From Alistipes montrealensis (GTDB lineage Bacteria; Bacteroidota; Bacteroidia; Bacteroidales; Rikenellaceae): DNA of 64,000 nt. Each line of letters opens with the position of its first letter. Positions within the stretch are counted from its first letter, which is position 1. The stretch spans positions 240,769 through 304,768 of the forward strand of contig NZ_JAGYXY010000002.1 in the NCBI RefSeq assembly GCF_018362775.1. The letters run 5' to 3'. Both the position numbers and the translations under genes were made by a program. Shown here in pieces: positions 42,902-50,639 of the stretch. Under the pieces are notes generated by a model that worked only from the letters and a program-made list of their open reading frames with translations, was not told where the DNA came from and did not search any database.

Positions 42902-45442
42902 TTATAATTTAGTCAGTTTTGCAAATTTGGCCAGCAGGGTCTTTTCACCCGCATTGTCAAAAGCCACCACGAGTTTGTGGTCCGTGGCGAGGGTTTCGAT
43001 GCGCTGCACGATGCCCACGCCGAACTTCGGGTGTTCGACGCGCTGCCCCACTGCATAATCGCCGCTCACGGGAGCCGAATCCCCGGAGGCAAGTCCGCCG
43101 TCCATCGCCTGACGCACACCGACGCGGCGCATGCCGTCGGTCGAGGGCCTCGGCGTCTGCACGAGTGCTGGATCGGGAGCCGCCGCCGGGCGTTGGGGCT
43201 GCGTCGCCCGCGCAAAACGCCGCGCCGGTCCCGATTCGCCGTCCGCCGGGCGGCCGAAACTGCCGCCGCTGCCGGAACCGCTGCGGCCTCCGTAACCACC
43301 CGAACCGCCGTTTCCGCCGAAACGTCCCCCGCCCTGCTGTTTCTGCTGGAAGCGGTAGTCGAAGCGGCGGCGCAGTTCGTCGATGGCCGCGGGTCCGTCG
43401 TCGCCGGCCTGGCGCCGCGGGCGCTCCTCGGCGAAGTCGGTGTCCGATTCGATGTATTTGGGGTCGATCTCGCGCAGGAAACAACTCGGACGCGAAAATT
43501 CCATGTTGCCCCATTTGAAACGCATCTCGGCATAGGAGATCGTCGCCGAAACTTTGGCGCGGGTCAGGGCTACATAGAACAGGCGGCGTTCCTCCTCGAT
43601 GCCGTCGGGCGACTCGGCAGCCCGCTGCGAAGGGAAGAGGTTTTCTTCAAGACCTACGATGTACACATATTTATACTCCAATCCCTTGGCCGAATGGACC
43701 GTCATCAGCGTCACTTTGTTTTTCTCCGCAGGATCGTCCTTGTCCATGTCGGTCATCAGCATCATGTTCTGCAACCACTCCTCGATGGTCGCCTCCTCCT
43801 CTTCAGGACGCTCGCCGTTGCGGATTTCAGCATCGCACCGCTCCTTGAACTCCTGCATCGAGTTCAAAAGCTCCTCGATATTGTCCAGCGCCGAAGTGGC
43901 CTCGGGAGTGTTCTCCGTGCGGTAAGCCGCGATGATGCCCGACCGCGAAGCGATCTCCAGACCGAAGTCGTAAAGCCCCTTGTCGTTGCGGGCCAGCGAC
44001 ATCGCACGGATCATCGCCACGAAATCCGTCACCTTGCGGGCAATGGTCTTCTGCACGGGGTCCGTAACGGGTTCGGCGACCAGCGCGTCGACCGCTTCCC
44101 ACATCGAAACACCCCGCTCGGCCGCCAACTGCGCGATGCGCTGCACGGTCGTGTCGCCGATACCGCGCGCCGGATAGTTGACAATACGCTTGAACGCCTC
44201 GTCGTCGCGGGGATTGATCACCAACCGGATATACGCCATCATGTCGCGGATTTCCTTGTGGTCGTAAAACGACGAACCTTTGTAAATGCGGTAGGGAATG
44301 CCCCGGCGGCGGAGATTGTCCTCCAGCACGGCCGACTGGTTGTTCGTACGGTAAAGGATCACCGCCTCCGACCACTCGTCGTCCGCCGCACGGACCTTGT
44401 CGCGCAGGTCCGTGACGACCATTTCCGCCTCCTCGCGGTCGGTATAGGCCTTCAGGATGCGGATTTTATCGCCCACATCGCCCTCCGAGAAACAATGCTT
44501 CTCCATGCGTTTCGAGTTACGTACGATCACCGAGTTGGCTGCATCGACGATCGTACGCGTCGAACGGTAGTTCTGTTCCAGTTTGAAGACCATCGCCGAG
44601 GGATAATCCTTCTTGAACGAAAGGATATTCTCGATCTTGGCCCCGCGGAACGAGTAGATCGACTGCGCGTCGTCGCCCACGACGCAGACCTTCGAGTGCG
44701 TCTGCGACAGGCGGCGGATAATCGTATACTGGGCATAATTGGTGTCCTGATACTCGTCGACGAGGATGTATTTAAACTGCTCCTGGTAGCGGGCCAGCAC
44801 ATCGGGGCAGTCACGCAGCAGGATGTTGGTCTGCAACAGCAAATCGTCGAAGTCCATCGCGCCGTTACGCTTGCAGCGCTGGCAGTAGATGTTGTAGATG
44901 TTGCCGAACTCGGGAATCTGCGCCTGCCGGTCCTCGGCGGCGCAGGTCGAATTGGCCAGGTAGGCGCCCGGCGTGACGAGGCAGTTTTTGGCATAGGAAA
45001 TGCGCGACGCCAGCACGTTGGGCTTGTACTTCTCGTCCGGAAGGTTCAGTTCGCGGACGATCGTCTTCAGGAGGTTCTTGCAGTCGCTGGGTTCGTAGAT
45101 CGTGAACGAGTCGGTGAACCCGATCTTCTCGGCGTTCTCCCGCAGGATACGCGAAAAAACCGAGTGGAACGTACCCATGCGGATATAACGGCTGCGATTG
45201 TCGGGCAGCATCTGCGCAATGCGCTCGCGCATCTGCTCGGCGGCCTTGTTGGTGAAGGTCAGCGCCAGAATATTCCAGGGCTTTATGCCCTGTTCGATCA
45301 TGTATGCTATACGCGAGGTCAGCACGCGGGTCTTGCCCGACCCGGCGCCCGCGATGATGAGCGACGGCGAGTCGTAATTGACCACGGCATCCCGCTGGGC
45401 GGGGTTCAAACCCTGTAATATCGGAGATTCTTTGGATTCCAT
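42902..45442 (-). CDS. pcrA: UvrD/PcrA-type ATP-dependent DNA helicase
   Basis: 846-aa superfamily 1A 3'-5' helicase for repair and fork maintenance. Q motif LNPAQRDAV, Walker A AGAGSGKT (residues about 31-38), motif Ia LTFTNKAAEQM, motif II LVDEYQDTN, motif III VGDDAQSIYSFRGA, motif IV QNYRS, and VTLMTVHSAKGLEYK with the later LFYVALTRAK are all present. A glycine-rich linker (about residues 697-735) precedes the C-terminal Tudor-like domain (GDYAVGQRVEHPKFGVGIVQRI), as in PcrA. PcrA rather than UvrD is by general resemblance. The ATG lies only 5 bp from a perfect -7 box, so the mRNA may be nearly leaderless. It heads the run helicase-GT2-GT2-nth. Confidence 0.95.
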   Translation of the reverse strand: MESKESPILQGLNPAQRDAVVNYDSPSLIIAGAGSGKTRVLTSRIAYMIEQGIKPWNILALTFTNKAAEQMRERIAQMLPDNRSRYIRMGTFHSVFSRILRENAEKIGFTDSFTIYEPSDCKNLLKTIVRELNLPDEKYKPNVLASRISYAKNCLVTPGAYLANSTCAAEDRQAQIPEFGNIYNIYCQRCKRNGAMDFDDLLLQTNILLRDCPDVLARYQEQFKYILVDEYQDTNYAQYTIIRRLSQTHSKVCVVGDDAQSIYSFRGAKIENILSFKKDYPSAMVFKLEQNYRSTRTIVDAANSVIVRNSKRMEKHCFSEGDVGDKIRILKAYTDREEAEMVVTDLRDKVRAADDEWSEAVILYRTNNQSAVLEDNLRRRGIPYRIYKGSSFYDHKEIRDMMAYIRLVINPRDDEAFKRIVNYPARGIGDTTVQRIAQLAAERGVSMWEAVDALVAEPVTDPVQKTIARKVTDFVAMIRAMSLARNDKGLYDFGLEIASRSGIIAAYRTENTPEATSALDNIEELLNSMQEFKERCDAEIRNGERPEEEEATIEEWLQNMMLMTDMDKDDPAEKNKVTLMTVHSAKGLEYKYVYIVGLEENLFPSQRAAESPDGIEEERRLFYVALTRAKVSATISYAEMRFKWGNMEFSRPSCFLREIDPKYIESDTDFAEERPRRQAGDDGPAAIDELRRRFDYRFQQKQQGGGRFGGNGGSGGYGGRSGSGSGGSFGRPADGESGPARRFARATQPQRPAAAPDPALVQTPRPSTDGMRRVGVRQAMDGGLASGDSAPVSGDYAVGQRVEHPKFGVGIVQRIETLATDHKLVVAFDNAGEKTLLAKFAKLTKL

Positions 45443-45447
45443 GACTG

Positions 45448-45455
45448 CAAAGTTA
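45448..45455 (-). promoter_or_regulatory. -7 box (TAACTTTG) of the helicase gene
   Basis: Perfect TAnnTTTG on the - strand, ending 5 bp before the helicase ATG (45442). No TTTG -33 element at the usual distance. Transcription would start at or just before the ATG. Confidence 0.5.
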
Positions 45456-45490
45456 ATAAGATTTAAGAAAGAATTTTTGAAAGAAAATAA

Positions 45491-45498
45491 TATCTTTG
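45491..45498 (+). promoter_or_regulatory. -7 box (TATCTTTG) of the moxR-bat operon
   Basis: Perfect TAnnTTTG 56 bp before the MoxR ATG at 45555, in the 112-bp divergent gap with the helicase gene. A TTTG occurs 11 nt upstream, closer than the usual 19-21 nt. Confidence 0.6.
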
Positions 45499-45554
45499 CA
45501 TTGCAAACGTTAAAAAGTTACATCCCACGACAATACTACAACAAGAATAAAACA

Positions 45555-46553
45555 ATGAGCGAAGTCATCAACATCAAAGAACTAAACGAGCGTATCGAGC
45601 GCGAATCGGTTTTCGTCGATACGCTCCGGAACGAAATGGGAAAGGTCATCGTAGGCCAAAGCCACCTGGTGGACACCCTGCTGATCGGCCTGTTGTCCAA
45701 CGGACACATTCTGCTCGAAGGCGTGCCGGGCCTGGCCAAGACGCTGGCCATCACGACGCTCGCCAAGGCCGTCGACGCGGGTTTCTCGCGCATCCAGTTC
45801 ACCCCCGACCTGCTGCCCGCCGACCTGATCGGTACGCTGATCTACTCGCAGAAAAGCGAGGATTTCGTCGTGCGCAAAGGTCCGATCTTCGCCAACTTCG
45901 TACTGGCGGATGAAATCAACCGCTCCCCGGCCAAGGTGCAGTCGGCGCTGCTCGAAGCCATGCAGGAGCGCCAGGTAACCATCGGCGACAGCACCTATCC
46001 CCTGCCGCAGCCCTTCCTCGTACTGGCTACGCAGAACCCCCTGGAGCAGGAGGGAACCTATCCGCTGCCCGAAGCGCAGGTCGACCGTTTCATGCTCAAA
46101 GCCAAGATTTCCTACCCCAAGAAGCAGGAGGAGCGCGACATCGTGCGCATGAACCTCTCCGGAGCCGGCATGCCCAAGGTGAACAAGGTAATCACACCCG
46201 ACGACATCGTCAAGGCCCGCAAGGTGGTCGAGGATGTCTACATGGACGAGAAGATCGAAAAATACATCATCGACATCATCTTCGCCACGCGCGAACCCGC
46301 GGAGTACAACCTCCAGAAACTCCAGAACCTGATCGCCTACGGCGGTTCGCCCCGTGCGTCGATTTCGCTCGCGAAGGCCGCCCGCGCCTACGCCTTCATC
46401 CGCCGCCGCGGCTACGTCATCCCCGAGGACGTGCGCGCCGTCTGCCACGACGTGCTGCGCCACCGCATCGGCCTGACGTACGAAGCCGAAGCCGAGAACA
46501 TCACCACCGAGGAGATCATCACCGACATCCTTAACAACGTAATCGTACCCTAA
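45555..46553 (+). CDS. MoxR-family AAA+ ATPase of the Bat operon
   Basis: 332-aa cytoplasmic chaperone-like ATPase. The start at 45555 (MSEVINIKEL) was chosen over an in-frame upstream extension because homologues begin here and the promoter lies at 45491. Walker A EGVPGLAKT (residues 55-63), Walker B plus MoxR signature LADEINRSPAKVQSALLEAMQE, sensor 1 ATQNPLEQEGTYPLPEAQVDRF, and arginine-rich GSPRASISLAKAARAYAF are intact. MoxR ATPases work with von Willebrand A domain proteins, here BatA and BatB, in envelope protein or complex maturation linked to aerotolerance and stress. The DUF58 gene begins 2 bp after the stop. Confidence 0.95.
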   Translation: MSEVINIKELNERIERESVFVDTLRNEMGKVIVGQSHLVDTLLIGLLSNGHILLEGVPGLAKTLAITTLAKAVDAGFSRIQFTPDLLPADLIGTLIYSQKSEDFVVRKGPIFANFVLADEINRSPAKVQSALLEAMQERQVTIGDSTYPLPQPFLVLATQNPLEQEGTYPLPEAQVDRFMLKAKISYPKKQEERDIVRMNLSGAGMPKVNKVITPDDIVKARKVVEDVYMDEKIEKYIIDIIFATREPAEYNLQKLQNLIAYGGSPRASISLAKAARAYAFIRRRGYVIPEDVRAVCHDVLRHRIGLTYEAEAENITTEEIITDILNNVIVP

Positions 46554-46555
46554 CG

Positions 46556-47440
46556 ATGCAGGAAACCGAGAACGATATTCTCAGACGCGTCCGTAAGATC
46601 GAGATCAAGACCCGCGGTCTTTCGAACGAGATCTTCGCCGGAAAGTACCATACGGCTTTCCGCGGGCGGGGTATGTCGTTTTCCGAAGTGCGGGAGTACC
46701 GTGCGGGCGACGACGTGCGGGACATCGACTGGAACGTCACGGCCCGCTCGCGCAAACCCCACATCAAGGTCTACGAAGAGGAACGCGAGTTGACGATGAT
46801 GCTCCTGGTCGACGTGTCGGCCTCGCGCATGTTCGGCTCGACCGACCGCCTGAAGAAGAACATCATCACCGAAATCGCCGCCGTGCTGGCTTTCTCCGCC
46901 GCGCAGAACAACGACAAGGTAGGCTGTATTTTCTTTTCGGACAAGGTCGAAAAGTTCATCCCCCCGAAGAAGGGCCGCAGCCACATCCTGATGATTATCC
47001 GCGAACTGATCGGGTTCCGGCCCGAATCGGTCGGCACGAAGCTCTCCGAACCGGTGCGCTTTCTGACCAACGTCAACAAGAAACGCTGCACGACCTTCAT
47101 CCTCTCGGACTTCATGGATTCGTCCAACGACAAATCGGCGCTGGACGATGCGCTGAAAATCGCCGGGAGCAAGCACGATTTGGTGGGCATCCGCGTCTTC
47201 GACCCCCGCGAAACGGAGCTTCCCGACGTGGGAATCGTCGAATTGCGCGACGCCGAGACGGGCCGTAAGGTCTGGGTCGACACCTCCTCGTGGGCCGTAC
47301 GCGACCACTACGCCGCCTCGTGGCAGCAGCGCAGCAGCGAAATCGACTCCACGCTCAAGCACAACCGCATCGACACGGCCATGATCTCGACCGACGGCGA
47401 CTATGTGGCCGAATTAATAAAACTGTTCAAACAGCGATGA
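46556..47440 (+). CDS. DUF58-domain protein of the MoxR/Bat operon
   Basis: 294-aa cytoplasmic protein. The DUF58 core is clear: HTAFRGRGMSFSEVREYRAGDDVRDIDWNVTARS, KPHIKVYEEERELTMMLLVDVSASRMFGS (a MIDAS-like DxSxS in a VWA-like fold), and FILSDFMDSSND. DUF58 proteins are constant partners of MoxR ATPases, possibly adaptors between MoxR and the membrane VWA proteins. The gene is 2 bp after moxR and its stop overlaps the next ATG (ATGA), indicating translational coupling. Confidence 0.93.
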   Translation: MQETENDILRRVRKIEIKTRGLSNEIFAGKYHTAFRGRGMSFSEVREYRAGDDVRDIDWNVTARSRKPHIKVYEEERELTMMLLVDVSASRMFGSTDRLKKNIITEIAAVLAFSAAQNNDKVGCIFFSDKVEKFIPPKKGRSHILMIIRELIGFRPESVGTKLSEPVRFLTNVNKKRCTTFILSDFMDSSNDKSALDDALKIAGSKHDLVGIRVFDPRETELPDVGIVELRDAETGRKVWVDTSSWAVRDHYAASWQQRSSEIDSTLKHNRIDTAMISTDGDYVAELIKLFKQR

Positions 47441-48405
47441 AACGACTCTTTGCAATAGCGCTTCTTTTCACCGGATTCGCGGCCCGGGCGCAGGAAACGC
47501 CCACGGTCACGGCGCGCGTCGAACCCGACAGCATCATGATCGGCGACCGCTTCGATTATATCATCGACGTGGAGAAGGACCTCGTACAGGTCGTGGAGTT
47601 TCCCGAATTCCAGAACGCCGAAGGGAAACTCGAACTGGTCGAAAGCTGCCCGGTCGACACGCTCGAACGCGACGGCCGCCGCCTGAAACTGCGCAAACGC
47701 TACAGGCTGGCCGCCTTCGACGAAGGCAAATACAACCTCGGCGCGGCGCAGGTGCTCTATGCCAACAAGAACATCCTCGATACGCTCCGCAGTACCGATT
47801 CGGTCTACCTGGAGGTGGCTACGTTCCAGATCGACTCCACCTCGCAGTCGATCTACGACCTGAAAGGCCAGAAAAACCTGCCGTTCCGCTTCCGCGAACT
47901 GAGCGGTTATATCAAATGGGGAATATTCTTCATTCTGGCGCTGCTGATCGCCGGCTATGCACTCAAACGTTACCTCGCCAGCCGCGGCAAAGGCTTCGGC
48001 GACCTGTTCAAACCCGCCCCGCCGCTGCCGCCGCACGTCGCCGCCATCCAGGCCCTCGAAGCGCTCCACAACCAAAAGTTGTGGCAGAACAACAAACATA
48101 AACTCTACTATTCGGGACTGACGGACATCCTGCGCACCTACATCGCCGCCCGCTGGGGCTTCGGCGCCATGGAGATGACCTCCGACGAAATCATCGAGAC
48201 GATGCGTGCGGAGGAGCTGCCCGACAAGGCCCGGATGGACCTGACGGCGATCCTGCGCGACGCCGACCTGGTGAAATTCGCCAAAGCGACGCCCGAAGCC
48301 GAGCAGAATGAGGCCGACTACCTGAAGGCATATTACTTCGTCGAGGAAACGAAAATCGCCGAGGAGGAGACTCCCGACGAGGAAGAAGCTCCGAAGGAAA
48401 ACTAA
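47437..48405 (+). CDS. Membrane-anchored protein of the Bat operon (BatD-like position)
   Basis: 322-aa envelope protein. The start at 47437 was selected because it overlaps the DUF58 stop and gives a signal peptide (MKRLFAIALLFTGFAARAQ). The N-terminal half is a beta-rich extracytoplasmic domain (TVTARVEPDSIMIGDRFDYIIDVEKD). One membrane span lies near residues 163-182 (WGIFFILALLIAGYALKRYL). The cytoplasmic half (LYYSGLTDILRTYIAARWGFGAMEMTSDEII) resembles the helical domain of DUF4381-type proteins near MoxR genes. The C terminus is rich in Glu. It is shorter than classical BatD (about 600 aa), so the name is not assigned. It probably links periplasmic sensing to the MoxR/DUF58 machinery. 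Confidence 0.8.
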   Translation: MKRLFAIALLFTGFAARAQETPTVTARVEPDSIMIGDRFDYIIDVEKDLVQVVEFPEFQNAEGKLELVESCPVDTLERDGRRLKLRKRYRLAAFDEGKYNLGAAQVLYANKNILDTLRSTDSVYLEVATFQIDSTSQSIYDLKGQKNLPFRFRELSGYIKWGIFFILALLIAGYALKRYLASRGKGFGDLFKPAPPLPPHVAAIQALEALHNQKLWQNNKHKLYYSGLTDILRTYIAARWGFGAMEMTSDEIIETMRAEELPDKARMDLTAILRDADLVKFAKATPEAEQNEADYLKAYYFVEETKIAEEETPDEEEAPKEN

Positions 48406-48416
48406 ACGCAACAACG

Positions 48417-49202
48417 ATGTACAAGTTACTCTATATCACCCTGTTTATCTTTGCCGCCGCCGGGGCGCAAGCCCAGGATATGCCCGAGCGCTCGCTGGTG
48501 CGCAAAGGCAACCGGCAGTATAACAAGGGCAATTACGAGCAGGCGATCGGCCGCTACGAGCAGGCCCTGCAGGCCGCTGCGGGACAGTTCGAGGCAACTT
48601 ACGACCTCGGCAACGCCCTCTACAAAGCCGAACGGTTCGACCGCGCCGAGCAGACCATGCAGCAGGCTGCGGCCGACTCGCTGCGTGCGGACACGGAGCG
48701 CGCCGAAGCGTTCTACAACCTCGGCAACGCCCAGTTCAAGCAACAGAAATACCAGGAGGCGCTCGAAAGCTACAAGCAGTCGTTGCGTCTGAATCCCTCG
48801 GACATGGAGGCCAAGTACAACTACGCCTATACCAAGCGGCTGCTCGACCAGAACAAGGACGGCGGCGGTGGAGGCGGCGACGACAAAAAGGACCAGGACA
48901 AAGACCAGAACAAGGACCAGAACCAGAACGGCCAGGGCCAGCAGAACCCCGATCAGAAAGGCGACCAGAAGGACCAGAAGGGCGACCCGAACGACCAGAA
49001 GGGCGACCAGGACCGGCAGCAAAACCCCTCGCAGGGCGACAAGGAAGGCAAAGGCGACCAGCAGGGCCAGCCGACGCCTTCGGGTATCTCGCCGCAAGAG
49101 CAGCAACAGATGCTCGACGCCATTCAGGCCCAGGAGGACAAGACCCAGGAGAAGCTCAAGGAGAAACAGGGCGTGGTGGTCCGCGGAAAGAAAAACTGGT
49201 AG
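48417..49202 (+). CDS. TPR-repeat protein with charged Gln/Lys/Asp-rich tail (BatC-like)
   Basis: 261-aa secreted protein. A signal peptide (ending AQAQ) is followed by three TPR units (residues about 30-140: GNRQYNKGNYEQAIGRYEQAL, YDLGNALYKAERFDRAEQTM, YNLGNAQFKQQKYQEALESYKQSLRLNP). From about residue 150 comes a low-complexity, hydrophilic stretch built on DQK, NQD and KDQ triplets, ending in a short helical tail. This matches BatC-type proteins, which act with BatA and BatB in the periplasm. Here the gene precedes batA rather than following batB. It is followed by a foreign-looking four-helix-bundle gene before batA. Confidence 0.88.
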   Translation: MYKLLYITLFIFAAAGAQAQDMPERSLVRKGNRQYNKGNYEQAIGRYEQALQAAAGQFEATYDLGNALYKAERFDRAEQTMQQAAADSLRADTERAEAFYNLGNAQFKQQKYQEALESYKQSLRLNPSDMEAKYNYAYTKRLLDQNKDGGGGGGDDKKDQDKDQNKDQNQNGQGQQNPDQKGDQKDQKGDPNDQKGDQDRQQNPSQGDKEGKGDQQGQPTPSGISPQEQQQMLDAIQAQEDKTQEKLKEKQGVVVRGKKNW

Positions 49203-49210
49203 CTTGTTTT

Positions 49211-49242
49211 AATTAAAAATGAAAAATTAAGAATTAAAAATT
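49211..49242. repeat. Left 32-bp AT-rich inverted repeat of the four-helix-bundle element
   Basis: 32-bp sequence made of AATTAAAAAT-type units; it matches the reverse complement of 49596-49627 at 28 of 32 positions. It ends inside the TTG start codon of the enclosed gene. It is almost pure AT in a GC-rich genome. Confidence 0.85.
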
Positions 49243-49597
49243 GAAGGCCGATAACATCATAAAGGACAAGAGCCTCGATTTTGCAATCCGGATTGTCCGG
49301 CTGTATAAGCATATTTCCGAAACGAATAACGAGTACGTACTTTCGAAACAGCTGCTTAAAAGCGGAACGAGTATCGGAGCAAACGTCCGGGAAGCAATCG
49401 GAGGACAATCGAAAGAGGATTTCATCGCAAAAATGCACATTGCATTAAAGGAAACGTATGAAACCGAATATTGGTTGGAATTGTTATACAGCACGGACTA
49501 CCTGACGGAGAACGAATTTAAAAGTATTTTTTCTGATTGCCGGGAATTGACGAATATCCTTGCAAGTATCCTGAAAACAATGAAAGAGACAAAATAA
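49241..49597 (+). CDS. Four-helix-bundle protein (23S rRNA intervening-sequence/S23 family)
   Basis: 118-aa cytoplasmic protein using a TTG start (no ATG is available in frame before residue 67). The sequence (LDFAIRIVRLYKHISE, LSKQLLKSGTSIGANVREAIGGQSKEDFIAKMHIALKETYETEYWLELL) is the S23/four-helix-bundle family, first known from intervening sequences inserted in 23S rRNA genes; relatives include the Avd protein of diversity-generating retroelements. It is lower in GC than the flanking bat genes and fills precisely the space between the two 32-bp inverted repeats (start codon and stop codon overlap the repeats). It interrupts the bat operon between the TPR gene and batA. It may be a small mobile RNA or DNA element. 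Function unknown. Confidence 0.9.
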   Translation: MKADNIIKDKSLDFAIRIVRLYKHISETNNEYVLSKQLLKSGTSIGANVREAIGGQSKEDFIAKMHIALKETYETEYWLELLYSTDYLTENEFKSIFSDCRELTNILASILKTMKETK

Positions 49598-49627
49598 TTT
49601 TTAATTTTTCATTCTTAATTTTTAATT
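49596..49627. repeat. Right 32-bp AT-rich inverted repeat of the four-helix-bundle element
   Basis: Inverted partner of 49211-49242 (28 of 32 matches). It begins within the TAA stop codon of the enclosed gene and ends 9 bp before the batA ATG, so it may also replace the native batA leader. Confidence 0.85.
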
Positions 49628-49636
49628 GCGTAAGCT

Positions 49637-50626
49637 ATGCATTTTGCTTCACCATATTACCTCTGGCTGCTGACGCTGCTCGTGCCGATGATCGGCTACT
49701 ACGTCTGGCGTGCGTTGCAAGGCGGGGCCTCGATCCAGATTTCGAGCGTCGCCGGCGTCGTGCGGGCGCCCCGGACCGTACGCTACTACCTGCGCCACCT
49801 GCCTTTCGTGCTGCGCGCAGCGGCTTTCGCACTGCTCGTCGTAGCGCTGGCCCGTCCGCAGGATATCGAGCAGAACGTGCGTTCGAACACCGAGGGCATC
49901 GACATCATGCTGGCCATCGACGTTTCGGGCTCGATGCTGGCCCGTGACTTCAAACCCGACCGCATCACGGCGGCCAAGGAGGTCGCCGGATCGTTCATCG
50001 CCGACCGCTACGGCGACCGCATCGGTTTGGTGGCATTCGCCGCCGAAGCCTTCACCCAAAGTCCCCTTACCACCGACCAGAGCACCCTGCAAACCCTTTT
50101 GGCGCGCATCCGCAGCGGCCTGATCGACGACAGCGGCACGGCCATCGGCAACGGCCTGGCCACGGCGATCAACCGCCTCAGGGAGAGCGACGCCAAGTCG
50201 AAGGTCATCATCCTCCTGACCGACGGCGTAAACAACCGCGGTGAAATGGCTCCCATGACCGCCGCCGAGATCGCCCAGGCGCAGGGCATCCGCGTCTACA
50301 CGATCGGCGTGGGAACCGAGGGCATGGCCCCCTACCCGGCCATCGACATGGGCGGCAATCTGATCTTCGTCAACCAGAAGGTCGAAATCGACGAAAAGGT
50401 GCTGAAAGCGATCTCCGACATGACCGGCGGCCGCTACTTCCGGGCCACGGACAAAGACAAGCTGAAAGCCGTCTACGACGAGATCAACCAACTCGAAAAG
50501 AGCAAGGTCGAGGTGACCGAGCATATCTCCTACCACGAACTGTTCCTGGTCTGGGTGCTCGCCGCCCTGGGGCTGCTGCTCACGGAGTTCCTGCTCTCGA
50601 ACCTCGTCCTGAAACGCATACCGTAA
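49637..50626 (+). CDS. batA: BatA-like von Willebrand factor A membrane protein
   Basis: 329-aa inner-membrane protein. An N-terminal hydrophobic segment (YYLWLLTLLVPMIGYYVW), a second span (LPFVLRAAAFALLVVALARP) and a C-terminal span (ELFLVWVLAALGLLLTEFLL) frame a VWA domain. The MIDAS motif is intact (IMLAIDVSGSMLARDF), with DDSGTAIGNGLATAINRL and LLTDGVNNRGEM completing it. BatA and BatB are paralogous and probably form a complex with the TPR protein and MoxR. The ATG follows the inverted repeat of the inserted element, so its translation start region has been altered. Confidence 0.94.
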   Translation: MHFASPYYLWLLTLLVPMIGYYVWRALQGGASIQISSVAGVVRAPRTVRYYLRHLPFVLRAAAFALLVVALARPQDIEQNVRSNTEGIDIMLAIDVSGSMLARDFKPDRITAAKEVAGSFIADRYGDRIGLVAFAAEAFTQSPLTTDQSTLQTLLARIRSGLIDDSGTAIGNGLATAINRLRESDAKSKVIILLTDGVNNRGEMAPMTAAEIAQAQGIRVYTIGVGTEGMAPYPAIDMGGNLIFVNQKVEIDEKVLKAISDMTGGRYFRATDKDKLKAVYDEINQLEKSKVEVTEHISYHELFLVWVLAALGLLLTEFLLSNLVLKRIP

Positions 50627-50639
50627 AGAAAATTTGCTT

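Noticed and set aside
42977..45418. 813-aa open frame on the + strand opposite the helicase
   Set aside because: The helicase has every SF1 motif; the opposite frame has none.
48860..49040. Short tandem repeats that might suggest a CRISPR or minisatellite
   Set aside because: They are the low-complexity Asp/Gln/Lys codons of the TPR protein tail; there are no spacers.
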